From: Prevotella sp.
Lineage (GTDB): Bacteria; Bacteroidota; Bacteroidia; Bacteroidales; Bacteroidaceae
Direction of reading: 5' to 3'
Length of the DNA stretch: 34,327 bases
Assembly (NCBI GenBank): GCA_017508965.1
Contig: JAFWQT010000182.1
Span: 1 to 34,327, forward strand
Shown here piece by piece: positions 23,314-31,021 of the stretch. Positions within the stretch are counted from its first letter, which is position 1. Each line of letters begins with the position of its first letter. A model generated the notes under the pieces. The model was not told the DNA's origin. It was given only the letters and a program-made list of their open reading frames with translations, and ran no database searches. The position numbers and the translations under genes are program-made.

Positions 23314-23607
23314 ATGAATTTATCATACAAGCCAATGATTCAAATCCTCCTTCACTACCTGTGGCCCTATCTCGCCATCATCAACGTTGCCACCTTCCTC
23401 ACCTTCGGCATCGACAAGTGGAAAGCCCGCCAGTCCAAGTGGCGCATCCGCGAGGCCTCCCTCCTGTTGCTCGCCGTACTTGGCGGCAGCCTGGGCGCAT
23501 GGCTCGGAATGCAAGTATGGCATCACAAAACCCTCCACACTAAGTTCCGCTACGGCGTCCCCGCCATCCTCATCATCCACCTGATAATCATAGGATTGCT
23601 GCTATAA
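23314..23607 (+). CDS. DUF1294 small membrane protein
   Basis: DUF1294 family inner-membrane protein (97 aa). Hydrophobic helices lie at about 10-31 (LLHYLWPYLAIINVATFLTF), 49-67 (LLLLAVLGGSLGAWLGM) and 81-97. The family signature is GIDKWKARQSKWRIRE before the second helix and HHKTLHTKFRYGVP after it. Its function is unknown. A second ATG (23335) is possible. Confidence 0.88.
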   Translation: MNLSYKPMIQILLHYLWPYLAIINVATFLTFGIDKWKARQSKWRIREASLLLLAVLGGSLGAWLGMQVWHHKTLHTKFRYGVPAILIIHLIIIGLLL

Positions 23608-23908
23608 TCTCAACGATAACGATAACCCTAACGATAACGATAACTTGTTATAAGGTCGCTTTGCTCGAAATTATCTTTAAAATTATCTTTAAAATTTTAT
23701 TACAGACTAAAAAGAACTACAGCCGAAGTTCAGAATTCTAAATATAATTTTAAATTCAATTTCAAGGGCGAAGCCCGACCAAAATATCTTTAACAAAAAT
23801 CTCCGCAAATCCAACAAATAAATTTATGCCAGATTTTTGAAGATTTTCGTTAAGTTTTCGTTTTCGCCATCGTTATGGTCATCGTTAAGGTCATCGTTAA
23901 GGTTAACG
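23608..23908. repeat. Gene-free stretch with 6-bp and 12-bp TAACGAT-type arrays
   Basis: A 301-base gap between two convergent genes. At 23612-23644 there are five 6-bp AACGAT-type units. At 23868-23915 there are three 12-bp units (CATCGTTATGGT, then CATCGTTAAGGT twice) plus TAACGTTAACGT, which runs over the stop codon of the hydrolase gene. The cores are complementary (AACGAT versus ATCGTT), so the two arrays face each other. Between them lie a direct repeat AAATTATCTTTAA (about 23668-23695) and a small hairpin GGGCGAAGCCC. No gene is seen. Confidence 0.8.
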
Positions 23909-25252
23909 TTAACGTATTACACTCAGCACATCCCGCAGCAGCCCATTGAAGTCAATCACATTGCCAGGCTTCGGCGAGTAGCCCAGCACTACCACCACCA
24001 GGTCGTGCGAAGGGAATATGAAGATGTCCTGCCCGTCGTGACCGTCGCAATAGAACATATCCTTCGGCACATCGGGGAACTTGCCGCACCTGTTCAGCCA
24101 GAAGAACGAGCCGTAGCGGCCCTCGCTGGCAGCAGCCGGCTTGCACGTATAGTCCACCCATCCCTCCGGCAGAATCCGCTCGCTGCCCACGCAGCCGTCG
24201 TCTAGGTACAGCTGCCCGAAGCGGGCATAGTCCAAGGCCGTGGCATAGAGATACGACGAGCCCACAGGCGTGCCGCTCATGTCCTGTTCGAATACCGCCC
24301 CTGCGATGCCCAGCCGTGCAAACAGCCTCGAGTACATATAGCGCAGGAACGCCTCGTCCGACGGGAAGCGGCTGCGCAGATAGCGCATCACGATGTTCGT
24401 AGTGCCGCTCGAGTATTGCCAGTGCGTGCGCGGAGCATGCTCCAGCGGCTTCATCAGCGCAAAGAGACCCATGTCGGTTTCGCAATGCAGCATGATGTTC
24501 ACGTCCGACCGGGCCCCGTAGTCCTCGTTCCATTCCAGTCCGCTCTGCATCTGCATCAGGTCGTTCAGCGTGATAGCCTTTCGCCCGTCGGCCTGCCATT
24601 CGGCGATGCCCGTCGGCGCATGAATGTCCAGCAGACTGTCCTTCACCATGATGCCAGCGAGCGCATTCACAAAGCTCTTCGCCATGCTCCAGCTCAGCAA
24701 CTTAGTGTCGCGGCCGATGCCCTTGTCGTAGCATTCAGCCACTACCCCGCCCTTGTGCACCACCACGAAGGCAAACGGATGGCCCCGATAGGCACGCTCC
24801 GCCACGAAAGCCTTCGCTATCGGCGCAAGCCTTTCCGCTACCGCGGAGTCGCCCAGAGGCAGCAGGGTCCCATGTGTAGAATCCTGCCCCGCCAGTCCCT
24901 CGCCTGTCACACCCGTCGGGAAGCGCTGCCCCCTCAGTTCATCTGCCGAGGCCCCGCGCAGCAAAGTCACGCCGTAGCCTTCTCGATATACGGCAGTAGA
25001 TTTGCCCCAGAGGAATCGGCTGGTCACCGTCTTCTTCTCATAGTCCACCCTGTTGCTTGTGTAGCGGATGAACGAAAAGTTCAGGTCAATCGCTTCCACG
25101 TCCTTCGCCTCCCGCCCCGAGACGAACACCGCCGAAGCCAGATTCTTTGCCGCATAGCCCGTGATGATAGGCATCATCCTGTTCAGGTAGATGAATCCGC
25201 CAACGATGGCAATCAGCAATGCGATGGCAACATATCGTAAGACTCTTTTCAT
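23909..25252 (-). CDS. Beta-lactamase-fold serine hydrolase
   Basis: Class C beta-lactamase/DD-peptidase-like protein (447 aa). An N-terminal membrane anchor (VLRYVAIALLIAIVGGFIYL) is followed by a long spacer and the catalytic domain. The SxxK motif is SMAK (in SWSMAKSFVNALAG), the second motif is YSSGTTN (Tyr), and the KTG position is HDGQ, typical of the wider family of esterases and peptidases rather than true lactamases. The ATG at 25250-25252 overlaps the stop of the upstream ATPase gene as ATGA, so I use it instead of the longer frame to 25300. It is probably periplasm-facing; the substrate is unknown. Confidence 0.87.
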   Translation of the reverse strand: MKRVLRYVAIALLIAIVGGFIYLNRMMPIITGYAAKNLASAVFVSGREAKDVEAIDLNFSFIRYTSNRVDYEKKTVTSRFLWGKSTAVYREGYGVTLLRGASADELRGQRFPTGVTGEGLAGQDSTHGTLLPLGDSAVAERLAPIAKAFVAERAYRGHPFAFVVVHKGGVVAECYDKGIGRDTKLLSWSMAKSFVNALAGIMVKDSLLDIHAPTGIAEWQADGRKAITLNDLMQMQSGLEWNEDYGARSDVNIMLHCETDMGLFALMKPLEHAPRTHWQYSSGTTNIVMRYLRSRFPSDEAFLRYMYSRLFARLGIAGAVFEQDMSGTPVGSSYLYATALDYARFGQLYLDDGCVGSERILPEGWVDYTCKPAAASEGRYGSFFWLNRCGKFPDVPKDMFYCDGHDGQDIFIFPSHDLVVVVLGYSPKPGNVIDFNGLLRDVLSVIR

Positions 25253-26409
25253 AGAACTTTTCTGCTCCATAGCCTCTGAAGAAATTGAGTTACAGGCCAA
25301 ACCTCTATTCCATTCAACATTCTTGGCCTGTCTTCCATAGACAGCATGATAAGTTTTGTATTAGGATGCTCTTCGCTGAAGGCTTTCAGTCCTTTTGTAT
25401 CATTCGACACCACATTATTAGACGATTTCACCTCGATCGCCACATCCACATTGCCTGTCATAACATCGCTGATCAAAGCATCCACCTCATATTTATTATC
25501 CAGCGTGCGCCAGTAACTTAAGGCTTTATCCTCGCCAAAAGTATATGATATAAAGGCTCGCAGTTCCTGTATGACAAAATGCTCCAACGCATGACCGTAT
25601 ATGTCCGTTCCTGGCACGAGTGTTCTGCGATGCAGCAGATGGTTGGGAATTGCCACGTCGAAATAGTAGAACTTAGGAGATTGCATGAGCCTGCGCTTCA
25701 CCACCTTGGTGTATGCAGGCAGATAAAAGCCTAACATTGTTTCTTCGAGGATAGCGAAATACTCCTTTACAGTCTTTGCCGACACACCGCAATCCTGGGC
25801 AATATTCGTGTATTTCACTATTTCTGCATTACTCATTGCTGCCACCTGTAAAAAACGGGTGAAAGAATCCAGCTGGCGCACAACCGCTTCCTCTACAATT
25901 TCCTGCTGCAAATAGTCGCCTATATAAGACTGTATGCGCTTGGAAGGATCTGCCACAAGATAATGACGGGGCAACATTCCATTGTTCAACGCGCGCTGAA
26001 GGTCAAAATCAGGTATCTCGGCACTCACCAACGGAAACAACGTAAATCTCAAAGCACGCCCGCCCAACAAGTTTGCACCACTTCGGCGAAGTTTACGAGC
26101 ACTGGAACCGCTGAGTATGAACCGCAATCCCCGATTCTCCATCAGCCAATGTACCTCATCGAGTATTTCTGGCACTTTTTGTACCTCGTCCACCACAACC
26201 AACTCTCCCTCGTCAAGCATCTCACATTCTTCCCTCAGCAAAGCCGGACGCAGTTGAAATGCCATACGGACATCCGTTTTCAACAGGTCGTAGAGACGTG
26301 CTTTAGGGAAAAGAGCCTTTAGCAGCGTACTCTTTCCTGTCTGACGACTACCCCATAAGAACAGGCTGTCGTTCTCTACTTCTCGAAGTTTTAGTATTCT
26401 CTCTAACAT
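25249..26409 (-). CDS. DUF4143-type AAA ATPase with PD-(D/E)XK-like C-terminus
   Basis: ATP-binding protein of the AAA_14/DUF4143 type (386 aa). Walker A is GSRQTGKS (20-27), Walker B is LVVVDEVQKVP (70-80), followed by ILSGSSARKLRRSGANLLGGRA. The C-terminal DUF4143 domain contains KYEVDALI and AIEVKSSN, an archaeo-eukaryotic-nuclease-like D...ExK pattern. The function is unknown; the family is common and mobile in Bacteroidales. The start is the ATG at 26407-26409, because the -7 element at 26428-26435 precludes the longer frame to 26439. Co-transcribed with the serine hydrolase. Confidence 0.88.
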   Translation of the reverse strand: MLERILKLREVENDSLFLWGSRQTGKSTLLKALFPKARLYDLLKTDVRMAFQLRPALLREECEMLDEGELVVVDEVQKVPEILDEVHWLMENRGLRFILSGSSARKLRRSGANLLGGRALRFTLFPLVSAEIPDFDLQRALNNGMLPRHYLVADPSKRIQSYIGDYLQQEIVEEAVVRQLDSFTRFLQVAAMSNAEIVKYTNIAQDCGVSAKTVKEYFAILEETMLGFYLPAYTKVVKRRLMQSPKFYYFDVAIPNHLLHRRTLVPGTDIYGHALEHFVIQELRAFISYTFGEDKALSYWRTLDNKYEVDALISDVMTGNVDVAIEVKSSNNVVSNDTKGLKAFSEEHPNTKLIMLSMEDRPRMLNGIEVWPVTQFLQRLWSRKVL

Positions 26410-26427
26410 ATTGCAACTATTTGGGGG

Positions 26428-26435
26428 CAAAGATA
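26428..26435 (-). promoter_or_regulatory. Promoter -7 element of the DUF4143 ATPase operon
   Basis: TATCTTTG on the minus strand, 18 bases before the ATG; this fixes the downstream ATG as start. Confidence 0.65.
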
Positions 26436-26469
26436 GCAAAAAGTCATCAACTATGCAAGAAAAAACGCT

Positions 26470-26545
26470 GAAAATCTGAAGTGCTACTTCCGAAATTCAG
26501 CGAAAATCTGAAGTACCACTTCCGAAATTCAGCGGAAATTTGATA
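26470..26545. repeat. 32-bp direct repeats with inner inverted repeat
   Basis: Two full 32-bp units (26470-26501 and 26502-26533) and a partial third. Each begins GAAAATCTGAAGT and ends CTTCCGAAATTCAGC, and contains the dyad GAAGTnnnACTTC with a different 3-base centre. The array lies 35-110 bases upstream of the ATPase -7 element. Operator sites are one reading; a mobile-element scar is another. Confidence 0.8.
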
Positions 26546-26582
26546 TATAACTTATTATTCATAGCGGAACCGAGGTACATTG

Positions 26583-26753
26583 CTATTGTTCTCCCTCTTC
26601 ATTCAGAGCCTTATAACAGTCTACCACCTCCCGCATCGACTTGATATACATCTTCAACCTTTTTCCGTCAAGTGGAGTACGATGACCATCTATCCAACAG
26701 AGTTCTTGGAATTCAAAGCAGATATTTTTATAGTCAATCTTCTTTTTGGGGTA
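26583..26753 (-). pseudogene. Probable C-terminal remnant of an unidentified gene
   Basis: An open minus-strand frame without a credible start. It reads IDYKNICFEFQELCWIDGHR, then TPLDGKRLKMYIKSMREVVD and CYKALNEEGEQ before a TAG. Its composition and codon pattern look coding, unlike the overlapping plus-strand frame. The family is not recognised. The surrounding 26546-26905 otherwise holds only the methyltransferase promoter. Confidence 0.4.
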
Positions 26754-26869
26754 TCATATCAGCGTTTCAGTATAGACTGATAAATACATAAAATCAAAAA
26801 CAGAATTTACTTACTATTAAAATATGTATAAAATTGGAGGAAATCGTTACGTCTTTCACGGAAAATTCG

Positions 26870-26877
26870 TATCTTTG
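26870..26877 (+). promoter_or_regulatory. Promoter -7 element of the R-M operon
   Basis: TATCTTTG on the plus strand, 28 bases before the methyltransferase ATG, fits TAnnTTTG. Confidence 0.6.
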
Positions 26878-26905
26878 CGTTAAATTTAATCATTATTATT
26901 CATAA

Positions 26906-28150
26906 ATGAGCAAATATAATGCAATTTCATTATTCTCAGGTGCAATGGGGTTAGACCTTGGAGTGGAAAAAGCTGGAATAGATATTAGACTCTGTATTGA
27001 AATGAACAAGAATGCTGTCAATACTATTCGGCGGAACACAAATATCCCTGTAATTGATAGGGACATAAACAGCATCCCAACACAGGAGATGTTGGATACG
27101 GCTGGACTGAAAGCTGATGATGTGTTTTTAGTCGTGGGCGGCCCGCCCTGTCAGGCCTTCAGCACAGCAGGTGCAAGAAGAGGACTTGACGACTTTAGAG
27201 GCAATGTTATAATTCAATATCTCAGAGTTATCACCGATATAAAGCCCAAATACTTTATTCTTGAGAATGTTAGGGGATTATTATCAGCCAAGCTGAACAA
27301 AGTGCCAAATGAGTATTGTGAATATGAAAATATCAAAGACATTAAAGGAAGTGTAATGTGTTTCCTGACTCAAGAATTCAGGAAGATGGGATATACAATT
27401 AGTTATGCTCTGTTCAATGCTGCAAACTACGGGGTTCCTCAGATAAGGGAAAGAATGATTATCTTTGGTTCAAGTACTGGTAATCGAATCCCTTTGCCAC
27501 AGCCTACCCACAGCCAGAATGCTATCAACGGAACTGCAAGATGGGTTACATTTGGCGATGTCGCTTCAGACTTGGTTAATGCAGACGAGGGAGATTTCAT
27601 ACCATTAAGAAACAAGACAGAGAAATACATGCAATATATAGGTGAAGGACAATACTGGACGTCTTTGCCAAATGATATAGCTAAAGAGGCGATGGGGGGG
27701 GCCTATGATTTACCTGGAGGGAGGACGGGCTTCTATAGACGATTAAGTTTTAAGCGACCTTCTCCTACCTTGGTTACAAGCCCGACCATGCCTGCAACCT
27801 TGTTGTGCCATCCGACAGAGTTACGTCCCTTAAGCATTAAGGAATATGCCAGGATCCAGCAATTCCCAGATAACTGGGAGTTTGATGGCGACCTCAATGA
27901 TATTTATAAGCAAATAGGCAATGCAGTTCCAGTAGGGCTTGGATACATGGCAGCTTCACAAATATTAAAATTTGAGCAGGGAGAATTGAATGGAAATGAA
28001 GACAACCACAATATAGTTCCTTATTCAAGATACAAAGGTACTACAGACAAAGAGTTCCCTCATATCTTTGAATTGACCCAAAAAGAATATAACCGTAAAA
28101 AACGTGCGGAAGAATCAAAAGAATTAAAATTAGCATTTTGTATCGACTGA
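26906..28150 (+). CDS. DNA (cytosine-5-)-methyltransferase
   Basis: C5-cytosine methyltransferase (414 aa), modification half of a type II R-M system. Motif I is LFSGAMGLDLG, motif IV is VVGGPPCQAFSTAG with the catalytic Cys82, motif VI is ENVRGLL, motif VIII is NYGVPQIRERMIIFG, and motifs IX-X include RPSPTLVTSP and IYKQIGNAVPVGLG. The target-recognition region lies at about 200-280. A run of eight G (27694-27701) sits in the frame inside this region. It lies 1 base before the endonuclease gene. The region from here on is AT-richer than the core to the left, suggesting transfer. Confidence 0.93.
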   Translation: MSKYNAISLFSGAMGLDLGVEKAGIDIRLCIEMNKNAVNTIRRNTNIPVIDRDINSIPTQEMLDTAGLKADDVFLVVGGPPCQAFSTAGARRGLDDFRGNVIIQYLRVITDIKPKYFILENVRGLLSAKLNKVPNEYCEYENIKDIKGSVMCFLTQEFRKMGYTISYALFNAANYGVPQIRERMIIFGSSTGNRIPLPQPTHSQNAINGTARWVTFGDVASDLVNADEGDFIPLRNKTEKYMQYIGEGQYWTSLPNDIAKEAMGGAYDLPGGRTGFYRRLSFKRPSPTLVTSPTMPATLLCHPTELRPLSIKEYARIQQFPDNWEFDGDLNDIYKQIGNAVPVGLGYMAASQILKFEQGELNGNEDNHNIVPYSRYKGTTDKEFPHIFELTQKEYNRKKRAEESKELKLAFCID

Positions 28151-28151
28151 C

Positions 28152-29114
28152 ATGGCTGCAACACTTAAGGAATTAATTGTTAAAGGTGGCTGTATCTATA
28201 TTACCGGGAATGCCACAACGAGAAACAAAAATAAATTTGAAACAATCGGTAGTAGATTTTCGACAATTGAAGTCTTTAAATCTACTCCTATCAGTACTTT
28301 CAATTCTTTTACAACAGTTGAAGGGGAACAATGCTTTCCTCCACTGACATCAAAAGAAGAGGATGCGTTAAGAAAATTGCAGAAAACACTGCAACCTACA
28401 TTGTCAATTGAAGAGAATTTTATAGTTATCCTCACAAAAGATTTTATTCAAAAACAAATTTTGGCAATTAACAACATGACATTAGAAGGTTTGAATGCCA
28501 ATCCTTTGTTGTGTAGGGCCTTGAAACTGAACACTCCTGATGAGTTCGTGAAGTTCTATATGTATTCCGCAATATCCAGAAGTATTGTAACATCTATGGG
28601 GTATTTAGTGCAAGACCTATTGTTATATTCTAGCCCAAATGTATATGACGGCAAGAATTATGAAACATCTTATGGAACAAAATGGGATGTTGTCATAGAA
28701 AAACTTGATGGTGTGAGAAGTTACATAGAAGTAAAATCCGGTCCAAACGACATGGATAAAACTCAGATTTTATCATATGACAAAGCTATTAATAAAGTAA
28801 GGAGAAATGGCGAAAATGCTTTTTGGGGCATTACTTATGGAAAAAAAGATGGAGTGTATGTCTCTACCAGCATTTTGGAAACCTATGTAGCAGACTGGCG
28901 CGACAAAACCTTAATTGGTGCTGAATTGTGGGATTATATCAGTGACAATAGCAATTATCACATGATATTGATGAATACGATACAGGCTACTGCAGATGCA
29001 TTTTTGGGTAGCGAAAGTTTAATAGAAGAAATTGACAAAAAAATAGAACTCTTATTGGATGATTTCAGACGAAAGTTTGAGACAATGGAAAATTTCTATA
29101 ATTCTCTATGGTAA
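28152..29114 (+). CDS. Type II restriction endonuclease, PmeII-like
   Basis: Putative restriction endonuclease (320 aa) of the PD-(D/E)XK fold. The active-site pattern is Asp179 (TKWDVVIEK) with Glu193-x-Lys195 in YIEVKSGPNDMDKTQ; the last resembles PmeII-type enzymes (recalled, not searched). The N-terminal half is unassigned and probably contacts DNA. The ATG follows the methyltransferase TGA by one base, so expression is linked. The cut site cannot be read from sequence. Length and layout are normal for a stand-alone orthodox type II enzyme. Confidence 0.8.
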   Translation: MAATLKELIVKGGCIYITGNATTRNKNKFETIGSRFSTIEVFKSTPISTFNSFTTVEGEQCFPPLTSKEEDALRKLQKTLQPTLSIEENFIVILTKDFIQKQILAINNMTLEGLNANPLLCRALKLNTPDEFVKFYMYSAISRSIVTSMGYLVQDLLLYSSPNVYDGKNYETSYGTKWDVVIEKLDGVRSYIEVKSGPNDMDKTQILSYDKAINKVRRNGENAFWGITYGKKDGVYVSTSILETYVADWRDKTLIGAELWDYISDNSNYHMILMNTIQATADAFLGSESLIEEIDKKIELLLDDFRRKFETMENFYNSLW

Positions 29115-29216
29115 GCCAGTATATCACAGCCGTCCATTCGTGGTGTTTTTCGCGCTCTTATAAATAAATGATTTCTCATTACATTTTCAAGCATGTAAAA
29201 GTTTATCATCACAATA

Positions 29217-29408
29217 ATGTCTACTATAGATTGTCATCCTATCAAGGCATATCAGGGTGCTATCAATGTGAATGTGGTAATTGGAACTTCCTTTCAGACT
29301 TCGCTACATCGTCTTCTGATGTACATGGTGGGGACTCAGGCAATAAACAGGAAAATGGATATTGTATTTGAGAATCATAATACTTATGGAAATAAATACT
29401 CGCATTAA
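29217..29408 (+). CDS. Possible small protein before the caspase-like gene
   Basis: A 63-codon frame starting MSTIDCHPIKAYQGAINVNV and ending in ENHNTYGNKYSH, overlapping the next gene by 23 bases. Codon choice is similar to the neighbouring genes and the overlap suggests coupling, but no family is recognised. An overlapping frame from 29168 (Cys/Tyr-rich) looks less like protein. It could also be a chance frame in a 271-base gap. Confidence 0.35.
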   Translation: MSTIDCHPIKAYQGAINVNVVIGTSFQTSLHRLLMYMVGTQAINRKMDIVFENHNTYGNKYSH

Positions 29409-30195
29409 TAAATGCGTTGTTTACATTATCGAGTCTCTACCAGATGGAGATTTGAAAACAGGCAGTAACCTTTATGATAAATTAAGGCAGGAATGGGCCT
29501 ATAATACAGATTATGAACCTAAATACAAGATTGTACATACCAAAAGAGAGCTGAACAAACTACTTCTGGATATTACTGAGTTAGTTAGCTCAAAGGATAA
29601 TCACAACTTCATCATTTTGCATTTTGAAACACATGGTAGTGAAAATGGTATGCATCTCGCCTCCCGAGAAATGGTACCCTGGATGGAATTGTTCTCTATG
29701 ATAAGACCTATAAACATTAACATGAATGATACACTTTTGGTTGTTTTATCCATGTGCGATAGTAAAAGTATTGCATATAATATCGAACCTAGGGAACGCT
29801 CACCTTTCAGGGGTGTTGTCGTCACAGAAAAGCCTTTGACAGCAGGATATCTTGATAGCATCTGGGATGAATTCTACAAAAACGTGATGAGTCACTTCTT
29901 CGAAGATAAAACACCACAGTATTTTTCAGATTTTACTCCTCAACATATTTGGTTCTTGAATCAAGAGTTTATTTTTGACATACATTCAAACTTGGAAGAG
30001 TACCACCCAGAACAATTCGCAGAGATGCAGGATTCCTTTACTCAAGAGTTTTATGAACTGCTTAAATCTCACCCAAATGAAATATTTTTTACGAGCCCCG
30101 AGTGTTATCTACTCTGGAGAGTGAATAAATGGAGAAGAAAAAAGAAACAGCTGCGAGATTATTATTGTTTTAAGGATATTACTGAAAAGGTATAA
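29386..30195 (+). CDS. Caspase/CHAT-like cysteine peptidase
   Basis: Unassigned 269-residue protein with the hallmarks of clan CD (caspase/CHAT) peptidases. A hydrophobic strand leads to the catalytic His-Gly (FIILHFETHGSENG, His83-Gly84); a second strand leads to the nucleophile (LLVVLSMCDSK, Cys124), 41 residues later as in CHAT proteins. After it come RGVVVTEKPLTAGYLDSIWD and EFYKNVM, like the small-subunit strand and helix. The C-terminal 80 residues are helical and basic (VNKWRRKKKQLRD). There is no TPR, signal peptide or membrane helix. I start at the ATG 29386; an upstream TTG (29362) is less likely. It lies 3' of an R-M pair, suggesting an effector role in defence (inference). Confidence 0.7.
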   Translation: MEINTRINKCVVYIIESLPDGDLKTGSNLYDKLRQEWAYNTDYEPKYKIVHTKRELNKLLLDITELVSSKDNHNFIILHFETHGSENGMHLASREMVPWMELFSMIRPININMNDTLLVVLSMCDSKSIAYNIEPRERSPFRGVVVTEKPLTAGYLDSIWDEFYKNVMSHFFEDKTPQYFSDFTPQHIWFLNQEFIFDIHSNLEEYHPEQFAEMQDSFTQEFYELLKSHPNEIFFTSPECYLLWRVNKWRRKKKQLRDYYCFKDITEKV

Positions 30196-30238
30196 ACATG
30201 AGTAAATCTGTAATTTTTCATATTGTAATGTCTGAGTT

Positions 30239-30817
30239 ATGGAATATATAAAAGACGAATATGGCCGTATTTGGAGAAAATATGATACGGCGATTAAGAA
30301 GAACAAAGCATCTGTAATAGATGCTTATAATAATGGTAAGTGCGAGAAAGTTATGAGACTTGAGCTTCCTATTAAAACATGCATTGCAGTTTTGAATGAG
30401 CTATACCAGAGTGGAATCAACGTAAGAAGATTCTATAAAGATTTGGGGCCTGTTTTTGGAGAAAGCTATGTGTTTTCTATTTCTGATCTCCTTAATGAGG
30501 GTGTCCCAAACAAGGTATGCTTTTTTTTCTTTACAGAAAAAGGTGACAAAAAGGAAATCAAATGTTTGTGTCTCGCTTCAATCGTTATCTGCATACTAAG
30601 TAAAGCTTTAGAAGACAGAAGGATAAAGCAAGGATACTATAATGCCGTACTGAAAAAATACAGCAAGTATGACTTTTCTCATCTTTCGCCAGAGAAGAGG
30701 GCTAAAGAAAAAGAAAGGGCAAAGAAAAAGTTGGAGCGAGAACAAGCAAGAAAAGAATGGGAGATGCGTCCAAAAATCATATACACCCCTATGGGTAATG
30801 ATAAAAGGAGAAAATAG
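30239..30817 (+). CDS. Basic protein of unknown function next to the caspase-like gene
   Basis: Unrecognised 192-residue protein. The N-terminus (MEYIKDEYGRIWRKYDTAIK) and middle are mixed alpha/beta, with a short hydrophobic stretch (KCLCLASIVICILSKAL, about 118-134). The C-terminal 45 residues are strongly charged (EKRAKEKERAKKKLEREQAR) and probably a single helix. An 8-T run (30521-30528) encodes four consecutive Phe. It lies 43 bases after the caspase-like gene on the same strand; a 17-codon frame (30198-30251) bridges the two. It could be a partner, regulator or substrate of the peptidase; no evidence decides this. Confidence 0.55.
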   Translation: MEYIKDEYGRIWRKYDTAIKKNKASVIDAYNNGKCEKVMRLELPIKTCIAVLNELYQSGINVRRFYKDLGPVFGESYVFSISDLLNEGVPNKVCFFFFTEKGDKKEIKCLCLASIVICILSKALEDRRIKQGYYNAVLKKYSKYDFSHLSPEKRAKEKERAKKKLEREQARKEWEMRPKIIYTPMGNDKRRK

Positions 30818-30886
30818 TCAAAACTGAAATAAAGATAAATAGTTTGGAAATAGATTAGGACATTAAAAAGACAAATTTAAGAATGT

Positions 30887-30902
30887 CAATGGAATTCCAT
30901 TG
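30887..30902. other. 16-bp perfect palindrome between convergent genes
   Basis: CAATGGAATTCCATTG is fully self-complementary. It lies in the 204-base gap after the plus-strand defence genes and before the 3' end of the minus-strand DUF3791/DUF3990-like genes. Confidence 0.8.
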
Positions 30903-30933
30903 GTTTCGGAACTTGGCCTATTGAGGTATTGGG

Positions 30934-30947
30934 GATAACATGTTATC
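30934..30947. other. 14-bp perfect palindrome between convergent genes
   Basis: GATAACATGTTATC is fully self-complementary and followed by TTTTATTT on the plus strand. It may be a weak terminator or a protein site. Confidence 0.75.
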
Positions 30948-31021
30948 TTTTATTTCTTCATTGGCATATCTTTTTAAAAGTTACACATTAATATAATATA
31001 TTCTCAGAATATGGCGGTATC

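Noticed and set aside
26470-26545. CRISPR repeats
   Set aside because: Units are 32 bp, but contiguous with no spacer and only two full copies.
26580-26780. 66-codon plus-strand frame
   Set aside because: The opposite strand reads as a more protein-like fragment, and this frame has no promoter or recognisable motif.
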